From Tenacibaculum sp. 190524A05c (lineage in GTDB: Bacteria; Bacteroidota; Bacteroidia; Flavobacteriales; Flavobacteriaceae): a DNA stretch of 64,000 nucleotides. The stretch covers positions 1,928,501 through 1,992,500 of the forward strand of contig NZ_OZ038523.1 in the NCBI RefSeq assembly GCF_964036595.1. The letters run 5' to 3'. How positions within the stretch are numbered: position 1 is the stretch's first letter; every line of letters starts with the position of its first letter. Positions 58,880 to 64,000 of this stretch are shown piece by piece. Under the pieces are notes generated by a model. The model was given only the letters and a program-made list of their open reading frames with translations. It did not search any database and had not been told where the DNA came from. Both the position numbers and the translations under genes were made by a program.

Positions 58880-60136
58880 TTAATCTTCGAATTCTTCTCT
58901 TAAAATTCTCTGAACCTCAACAATAGTTTCTTCTTCTAAATCTGTTCTTTTTACTAGCTCAGTAACATCTTTATCTAAAACACTCTTCGCTGTATCAAGT
59001 CCAATTTTTCTGAATTCTTCGATCACCCATGCTTCGATTTCATCAGAGAATTCTGTTAATTCTACATCTTCTTCTTCAATTCCTTCACGTTGTACATCAA
59101 TATCATATCCTGTTAACTGACTTGCTAAACGAATATTAACTCCTGATCTACCAATTGCTTTAGAAACTTCCTCTGGTTTTAATAGAACATTTACTCTACC
59201 TTTTTTCCCATCCTTCTCCTCTTCAAATTTGTTGATCGTTACTGAAGTAACCTTAGCTGGACTTAATGCCCTTGCAATATACAACTGTTCGTTCTTAGTA
59301 TAGTTAATTACATCAATATTTTCATTACCTAACTCACGAACGATTCCGTGGATACGAGAACCTTTAACACCAACACAAGCTCCTACAGGATCAATTCTAT
59401 CATCATAAGAATCTACAGCGATTTTTGCTTTATCTCCTGGTATTCTTGCAACACCTTCAATTGTAATTAATCCATCAAATACTTCAGGAATTTCTTGTTC
59501 AAATAACTTCACTAAGAAACCTGGAGCCGTTCTAGATAACACAATAGATGGTTTATTTCCTCTTAATTCGACCTTCTTGATAACTCCTCTTACAGAATCA
59601 CCTTTTCTAAAGAAGTCTGAACGAATTTGCTCAGTTTTTGGTAATACTATCTCATTACCTTCATCATCTAATAAAATAACCGCATTGTGACGGATATGGT
59701 GAACTTCAGCACTGTAAATCTCTCCTTCTAAATCCTTGAACTGCTTGAATACATTTGTACTATCGTGCTCATGGATTTTAGAAATTAAATTTTGACGTAA
59801 TGCTAAAATTGCTCTTCTTCCTAAATCGATTAATTTAACCTCCTCAGATACATCTTCACCTATCTCAAAATCTGGCTCAATTTTTCTTGCTTCTGATAGC
59901 TCAATCTCCTCATTATCATCTTCAGACATTCCATCTGCTACAACGACACGATTTCTCCAAATTTCTAAATCTCCTTTATCTGGGTTTATAATGATATCAA
60001 AATTATCATCAGAACCGTATTTTCTTTTTAATGCAGAACGAAATACTTCTTCTAAGATAGACATTAACGTAACCCTGTCTATACTCTTATTGTCTTTAAA
60101 ATCTGAAAACGACTCAATTAATGCAATATTTTCCAT
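58880..60136 (-). CDS. nusA: Transcription termination/antitermination factor NusA
   Basis: 418 residues. The RNA-polymerase-binding N-terminal domain (about 1-135), S1 domain (EGEIYSAEVHHIRHNAVILL, residues about 135-200) and two KH domains (CVGVKGSRIHGIVRELGNEN, GRSGVNIRLASQLTGYDI) are in order. A short acidic tail follows (about 365-418), and the duplicated acidic C-terminal repeats of the E. coli protein are absent. It modulates pausing, termination and antitermination. It lies 10 bases after rimP. Confidence 0.97.
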   Translation of the reverse strand: MENIALIESFSDFKDNKSIDRVTLMSILEEVFRSALKRKYGSDDNFDIIINPDKGDLEIWRNRVVVADGMSEDDNEEIELSEARKIEPDFEIGEDVSEEVKLIDLGRRAILALRQNLISKIHEHDSTNVFKQFKDLEGEIYSAEVHHIRHNAVILLDDEGNEIVLPKTEQIRSDFFRKGDSVRGVIKKVELRGNKPSIVLSRTAPGFLVKLFEQEIPEVFDGLITIEGVARIPGDKAKIAVDSYDDRIDPVGACVGVKGSRIHGIVRELGNENIDVINYTKNEQLYIARALSPAKVTSVTINKFEEEKDGKKGRVNVLLKPEEVSKAIGRSGVNIRLASQLTGYDIDVQREGIEEEDVELTEFSDEIEAWVIEEFRKIGLDTAKSVLDKDVTELVKRTDLEEETIVEVQRILREEFED

Positions 60137-60146
60137 TCCTGTATTA

Positions 60147-60608
60147 TTAAAATATGATCTTCACTTTTGCTTCTGTTATAATATCCATCGGTATTTCTTC
60201 AACTTTTTCTACCGTATGTTTTCCTTTACCAATTGGTTTTGGTTCTCTTGCTTTCCAAGTTAGCACTATGCTATCTTCTTTAACTTCTATTAACTTTCCT
60301 TCGAATTCATTGTCGCTAGTTTTCACTTTCAACGTTCTATTCAAATTCTTGTTATACTGACGCTTAACCTTTAACGACTCTGATATATCTGGAGAGGTAA
60401 CTTCTAAAGAAAAATCTTCTTCTTCCCTATCTAAGTTATGCTCTATGTTCCTACTGATTCTAATAATTTCATTTAACGGAACACCTGAATCTCCATCTAC
60501 AATTACTTTGATTTTGCTATTTGCAAGAAACTTTAAATCGATTAAAAATAGTGATGGATTTTCATCCAAAGCTTCTTGTAATAATGCTCTTACTTTATCT
60601 TGATTCAT
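60147..60608 (-). CDS. rimP: Ribosome maturation factor RimP
   Basis: 153 residues. RimP assists 30S maturation. Conserved parts are LFLIDLKFLANSKIKVIVDG, DSGVPLNEIIRISRNIEHNL, EVTSPDISESLKVKRQYNKN and the SH3-like C-terminal TSDNEFEGKLIEVKEDSIVL. It is the first gene of the conserved rimP-nusA-infB operon. A terminator-like hairpin and T5 tract lie directly before its start codon, so its expression may be regulated in the leader. Confidence 0.96.
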   Translation of the reverse strand: MNQDKVRALLQEALDENPSLFLIDLKFLANSKIKVIVDGDSGVPLNEIIRISRNIEHNLDREEEDFSLEVTSPDISESLKVKRQYNKNLNRTLKVKTSDNEFEGKLIEVKEDSIVLTWKAREPKPIGKGKHTVEKVEEIPMDIITEAKVKIIF

Positions 60609-60617
60609 TTTAGGTAT

Positions 60618-60641
60618 AAAAAGAGGGGACTTGCGTCCCCT
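60618..60641 (-). promoter_or_regulatory. Candidate transcription attenuator in the rimP-nusA-infB leader
   Basis: On the minus strand AGGGGAC-GCAA-GTCCCCT makes a 7-base-pair, GC-rich hairpin with a GNRA tetraloop, followed by C and five T, ending 9 bases before the rimP ATG. The only gene upstream is divergent, and the predicted promoter is only about 30 bases upstream, so the hairpin sits inside the operon's own leader. Confidence 0.7.
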
Positions 60642-60669
60642 TCATACATCTTATTTGAGAAATTCGGTG

Positions 60670-60701
60670 CAAATATAATAACTAATTCTATATAAAACAA
60701 A
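60670..60701 (-). promoter_or_regulatory. Consensus promoter of rimP-nusA-infB
   Basis: TTTG (60701-60698), a 20-base spacer and TATATTTG (60677-60670), an exact TAnnTTTG match, make the best promoter in the window. Predicted transcription start is at about 60663, giving a 55-base leader. Confidence 0.75.
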
Positions 60702-60831
60702 CGTTATAGCCTTATAAGAATGATATTCAAACCAATAAAAAAAGAGAAATGAACCTACAGAAAAAAATGCTTTTCACCCTTTTAGCTGTAAGATTAACCT
60801 TGTAATTTTATAGGATTAAAAATTAAACACT

Positions 60832-61425
60832 ATGATTGTATTACTTGATAATGGACATGGAGGTCTTATAAATGGGGAATATCAAACCAAAGGAAAAAGA
60901 AAAGATTGGGGTGATGATGGAATAATTTATGAAGGTGAATTCAATAGGGCTATTGTGAACGGAATCATTGAAGAACTCACCAAATTAAACATCTCGTATG
61001 TGAATCTTGCTCCAGAATATAGAGACGTTACACTAGAAACACGAGTAAAAAGAGCTAACAAATACCCAAAGAATTCTTGCTTCTATTTGAGCATACATTC
61101 TAATGCGGGAGGTGGACACGGAAGTGAAATATTTACCTCACCAGGAGATACTAAAAGTGATAAAATTGCTACAATTTTTGGAAATGAGTTTAAAAACGAG
61201 TTTCCTGACCGAAAATTAAGAACTGATTTTAGCGATGGTGATTTAGACAAAGAAAGACGATTCTATGTTTTAACAAACACCAAAATGCCAGCAATTTTGA
61301 CCGAGAGTTTCTTCATGGACAACTTAGATGAATTCAAAAACATACTCAACACAAAAGAGGGAAGACAAAAAATTATAAACTACCACCTAAAAGCTATCAT
61401 TAGAACCAAAAACGAACTGTTCTGA
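60832..61425 (+). CDS. N-acetylmuramoyl-L-alanine amidase (Amidase_3), no signal peptide
   Basis: 197 residues, a compact Amidase_3 domain and nothing else. Zn ligands and catalytic residues are in LLDNGHGGLINGEY (His9), IYEGEFNRAIVNGII (Glu of the second ligand), LSIHSNAGGGHGSEIF (His) and ILTESFFMDNLDEF (catalytic Glu). It cuts the bond between N-acetylmuramic acid and L-alanine in peptidoglycan. It has no signal peptide, unlike the chromosomal AmiC-type enzymes. It is divergent from rimP and followed by a hairpin. Confidence 0.9.
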   Translation: MIVLLDNGHGGLINGEYQTKGKRKDWGDDGIIYEGEFNRAIVNGIIEELTKLNISYVNLAPEYRDVTLETRVKRANKYPKNSCFYLSIHSNAGGGHGSEIFTSPGDTKSDKIATIFGNEFKNEFPDRKLRTDFSDGDLDKERRFYVLTNTKMPAILTESFFMDNLDEFKNILNTKEGRQKIINYHLKAIIRTKNELF

Positions 61426-61432
61426 TAAAAAC

Positions 61433-61461
61433 AAAGCCTCTTAATATTATTTAGAGGCTTT
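61433..61461 (+). terminator. Possible terminator of the amidase gene
   Basis: AAAGCCTCT (61433-61441) pairs with AGAGGCTTT (61453-61461) around an AT-rich loop, but only a short T-run follows, so efficiency is uncertain. Confidence 0.6.
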
Positions 61462-61495
61462 AGAAGGATTAAAAAAAAGTAAAACTTACGGTTCA

Positions 61496-62791
61496 CTATA
61501 TCTTATTATCGTTGTTTTTCTTTTGAAACAAAGTAGGCTTAACAATCAACATTGCCCATCCCCAATTTTGGGTACTGGATGGATTCGAAACTCCTTTTAA
61601 AACCTCCATTGCATCACTTGCAAACAAATGGGAATAACCTATTTTTAGCGTAGCAAATGACATTACCTTTTGAGTAAAAACCACATCTACTTCTGTTCCT
61701 AAATAATTCTCTGCTCCAATATCTTTATCAGACATGAAATAATGAATTTTACCAAGAAGACTAGACTTTGTACCCGTTTTAAAAACAGCTTTCGCATACA
61801 TATCTTTCAAACCAACTGAGTTTGCATGATTTCCAACATAGAAATAATCCATAAACCCATTAAACTTATGATTAGTTCCAAATATTGGAAAGAAAGAACT
61901 TATTTCCCCATCGGTAGCCCCATTGTCATCTCCACTTAAAATCTCGAAACCTAAACCGAACAAAGTTTTGTTAGGTTTATAATTTAACTCAAGCATTGCA
62001 TTATAAGCAGACAGATCAACATTATCGAAAAACTCACCTGTTTGCGCATAAAGATTTGCCAATATTTTAAATGAATTGTTAGGCTTAGAAACCAAATGAA
62101 CACCAAAGGTTTGACGATTAACCACTCCTTCTACAGGTGTTTGACCAGCCAAATTTTGATAGGAATTATTAGCGAAAAGAAAACTACCTGAAAAAGATTT
62201 CCACTTTTTATTGGCCCAAACATAAATCATGGATTTATAATCAAAAACAGCTCGCGCATCTCCAGCATTATTAGGGTCAAAAAGAGTTCCTTGTCTACTT
62301 ACACCGTTTTGATTGAAAGACAAACCAAAATCCAATTGAAATCCATTTTGCTTGTAATTAACCAAAGCTGCATCATGAAATCGTCCTTGCATTGCCCAAT
62401 CCAATCCTCCAAAAATCCTTTGGTCATCATAAGACAAAACTTGTCTTCCAACTTTAATCATCCAATTTTTATTGAAATTAAATCTAACCCAAGCTTGAGC
62501 TAACGAAAAACTATTATTCCCATCATTTGGACTTATTTGAGGAGTATCTCCCCAAACACTTACATCTTGTACACTAAAAAAAGTTGAGAAATTTTCGATT
62601 GCATATCCTAAGTTCAGTCGAGATCTTTGTTGAACAAATAATCCTGGATCAACACCTTCTGGAATTAAATTACCAAAACCGTGTGAATACTCTAATCGCG
62701 GCCTAATATCTAACCCTACATTGAACTCTTGAGCATCCAAATAATTTGAACACAACGCCATTAGGATTATTCCAACTATATATTTTTTCAT
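61496..62791 (-). CDS. Outer-membrane porin, alginate-export family
   Basis: 431 residues. Signal peptide MKKYIVGIILMALCSNYLDA. The mature sequence starts EFNVGLDIRPRLEYSHG and continues with QQRSRLNLGYAIENFSTFFS, FNKNWMIKVGRQVLSYDDQR and IFGGLDWAMQGRFHDAALV, the pattern of the alginate-export (AlgE-like) beta-barrel family of Bacteroidota. Alternating aromatic strands and short turns run to the C-terminal LIVKPTLFQKK. Substrate unknown; no polysaccharide genes are near. It is followed upstream on the same strand by a PilJ-domain protein, 50 bases away, and may be cotranscribed. Confidence 0.85.
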   Translation of the reverse strand: MKKYIVGIILMALCSNYLDAQEFNVGLDIRPRLEYSHGFGNLIPEGVDPGLFVQQRSRLNLGYAIENFSTFFSVQDVSVWGDTPQISPNDGNNSFSLAQAWVRFNFNKNWMIKVGRQVLSYDDQRIFGGLDWAMQGRFHDAALVNYKQNGFQLDFGLSFNQNGVSRQGTLFDPNNAGDARAVFDYKSMIYVWANKKWKSFSGSFLFANNSYQNLAGQTPVEGVVNRQTFGVHLVSKPNNSFKILANLYAQTGEFFDNVDLSAYNAMLELNYKPNKTLFGLGFEILSGDDNGATDGEISSFFPIFGTNHKFNGFMDYFYVGNHANSVGLKDMYAKAVFKTGTKSSLLGKIHYFMSDKDIGAENYLGTEVDVVFTQKVMSFATLKIGYSHLFASDAMEVLKGVSNPSSTQNWGWAMLIVKPTLFQKKNNDNKI

Positions 62792-62841
62792 ACCAGAAAA
62801 GTTTTAATGAATAGTAAATCATATAAATCAGACTCAATAAT

Positions 62842-63690
62842 TTAAAGTTTAACCTTCTCATAGGAGATGGTAACTTTATTAAAAGCCTTAGTTAAATCAT
62901 TACTAAGCTTGTACATTTCCTTTGGAGTAAAACCATTCTTAAACAACTTTTCTTCATTATTCCTTACCAATTCCCATTTTGCCATTGCAGCACCAAGAAC
63001 TTCTTCAACTTTTGCATTATTGAAATTTGATATCAGTAAATCGGTAATCGCATCATCAATATTCGAATACACACCTCTAAGACGCGCTTCATTATTCTTG
63101 TCTTTTAAACTACCACTATTAGCAAAGTAATATAAAGCCAATCTCTGACTCAACATTCTTTGTTTACCTGCCCTATTAATCGTCTGTTTCAACTCAACAT
63201 CCTCTTCAGACAAACTATCGTCTGAGCTGGCATTATTAGCATTTTTAGACTCTAAAATTACTGCTTCAACAACATCGTTCGTTTCTTTTAGTAAAATAGA
63301 ATTTGTAGCTATCACTTCTTTAGCGTTTTTCAAATTCGGCACACCTTCAATCAAAGACTTAAACTTACCCCAAGTTTTATTCACTTTAGAAATCAAGTTC
63401 TTTGTTAATTGAGACTGAGAGTTAGCTCCTAAAATTTTATTCTGTTTTTCAAATATGATCTTAGTAGTTAATAAATCTCGCTTTGCTTTTGCATCTGTAG
63501 GATTTCCCAATAAATACAAATATGTTTTAGCGAGTTTTTGCGTTAACATTCTTTGTTTTCCTGAAATATTAACGGCTTTATTAAAAGTCAACATTCCATA
63601 TTTAGACTGACCATTAATATTCATTGGTTTTGCAAATAACAATACTGTACATGTTAGTGCAAATATTTTGAATAACGTAGTTTTATTCAT
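62842..63690 (-). CDS. Secreted protein with two PilJ/nitrate-sensor-like domains
   Basis: 282 residues. A signal peptide (FKIFALTCTVLLFAKPMNIN) is followed by two copies of the PilJ (type IV pili methyl-accepting chemotaxis transducer N-terminal) motif: NISGKQRMLTQKLAKTYLYL at about residues 41-60 and NRAGKQRMLSQRLALYYFAN at about 171-190. This four-helix domain is the ligand-sensing part of NarX/PilJ-type receptors. Here there is no signalling domain or transmembrane anchor after it, so it is a soluble periplasmic or secreted version. Related small PilJ proteins often accompany nitrate or nitrite genes; none is visible in the window. Confidence 0.85.
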   Translation of the reverse strand: MNKTTLFKIFALTCTVLLFAKPMNINGQSKYGMLTFNKAVNISGKQRMLTQKLAKTYLYLLGNPTDAKAKRDLLTTKIIFEKQNKILGANSQSQLTKNLISKVNKTWGKFKSLIEGVPNLKNAKEVIATNSILLKETNDVVEAVILESKNANNASSDDSLSEEDVELKQTINRAGKQRMLSQRLALYYFANSGSLKDKNNEARLRGVYSNIDDAITDLLISNFNNAKVEEVLGAAMAKWELVRNNEEKLFKNGFTPKEMYKLSNDLTKAFNKVTISYEKVKL

Positions 63691-63737
63691 AACTGTTTAA
63701 ATTAAGTTAGTATTAATAATTGTTTGTTTTAGGAAGA

Positions 63738-64000
63738 CTAATATTCCTGAATACTGAAGTTTGAAATTTTACCTTCGGGAGACAACTTTAGAACAACTAA
63801 CATAGAAGCATTTTCGAATTCAGTTAAATAACTATTTCCGGACTCCTCTTCTAAAATCAATTCAGAATTACCCATTGCTCCTTTTTCAGAATGAGTATCC
63901 TCTATTATTTTACTAAGTTTTTGTTTTGTTAAAACTGCTTGTAGATCTGCAGTAAATAAATCGAAAATTTGATCTGTACTTTTCGCATTAAAAGCCTTGA
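63738..64000 (-). CDS. Partial gene, C-terminal end of a small protein of unknown family
   Basis: An open frame enters from the right edge and stops with TAG (63740-63738), giving at least 86 residues including KAFNAKSTDQIFDLFTADLQ and ending VLKLSPEGKISNFSIQEY. The shape (helix then antiparallel strands) is that of the small DUF3887/SnoaL-like domain seen in many Bacteroidota secreted proteins. Start and N-terminus are outside the window. It is on the same strand as the PilJ and porin genes, 47 bases upstream of the PilJ start. Confidence 0.55.
   Translation of the reverse strand, partial: KAFNAKSTDQIFDLFTADLQAVLTKQKLSKIIEDTHSEKGAMGNSELILEEESGNSYLTEFENASMLVVLKLSPEGKISNFSIQEY

Noticed and set aside
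60624..60641. Reading the rimP leader hairpin as a terminator of an upstream gene
   Set aside because: No minus-strand gene lies between it and the divergent amidase gene, and a consensus promoter sits immediately upstream, so a leader element is the better reading.
60832..61425. Prophage remnant around the amidase gene
   Set aside because: Only this single gene is phage-like; there are no structural, integrase, holin or attachment-site sequences beside it.

Overview
The window is about 33% GC, gene-dense chromosomal DNA from a member of the Bacteroidota, almost certainly a (probably marine) Flavobacteriaceae. The evidence is: two type IX secretion substrates (one type A, one type B C-terminal domain), a GldA gliding-motility ATPase, a complete Alternative Complex III operon (actABCDEF) followed by cytochrome oxidase subunits II and I, a DnaE with an N-terminal proofreading exonuclease, CarboxypepD_reg-like outer-membrane proteins, and promoters of the Bacteroidota type (TAnnTTTG at -7, sometimes TTTG at -33). 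The genus cannot be fixed from the sequence alone. I see no tRNA, rRNA, CRISPR array, insertion sequence, prophage block or gap longer than 300 bases without a feature.

Layout. 1-5.6 kb (minus strand): membrane pyrophosphatase (cut by the window edge), soluble pyrophosphatase, a DUF5686 outer-membrane protein, and pyruvate dehydrogenase E1 beta. 5.7-10.5 kb (plus): etfB-etfA behind a 24-base perfect palindrome, then a bifunctional-nuclease-family protein, a CNT nucleoside transporter with an extra N-terminal secreted domain, and a small membrane protein. 10.7-14 kb (plus): two tandem six-cysteine leader peptides, thyA, a 60-residue ORF, folA, gldA and a third small peptide with a Gly-Gly leader. 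14-18.3 kb: dnaE (minus). 18.4-27 kb: a TlpA-like lipoprotein; a tightly overlapping minus-strand operon of a DUF2891 lipoprotein, an NRAMP-like transporter and pxpA-pxpB-pxpC (5-oxoprolinase); and a large type B T9SS protein. 27-34.7 kb: ahcY, a phosphopantetheinyl transferase, a lipoprotein, then a thiamine/pyridine-type cofactor uptake cluster (YkoF/MTH1187-like binding protein, PnuC-type permease, NadR-like kinase), arfB, and a TPP riboswitch in front of a TonB-dependent receptor. 34.7-39.9 kb (minus): ruvB followed at zero spacing by a sulfur cluster (SulP transporter, MBL-rhodanese fusion, rhodanese lipoprotein, HMA protein, small membrane protein). 40-43.1 kb: a type A T9SS protein and a small lipoprotein. 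43.2-54.8 kb (minus): actA-B-C-D-E-F-ctaC-ctaD, an electron path from quinol to oxygen. 55-55.9 kb: a SPOR protein and a small membrane protein. 55.9-60.7 kb (minus): rimP-nusA-infB behind a consensus promoter and a terminator-like leader hairpin. 60.8-64 kb: an amidase without a signal peptide, an alginate-export-type porin, a PilJ-domain protein and the tail of an unidentified gene.

Most of the window is core metabolism, respiration and information processing. The parts most worth a second look are the small leader peptides with no exporter in view, the candidate attenuator of rimP-nusA-infB, the NRAMP homologue lacking the metal-binding residues inside the 5-oxoprolinase operon, the roughly 145-residue histidine-rich insertion in ActF, and the palindrome in front of etfBA.
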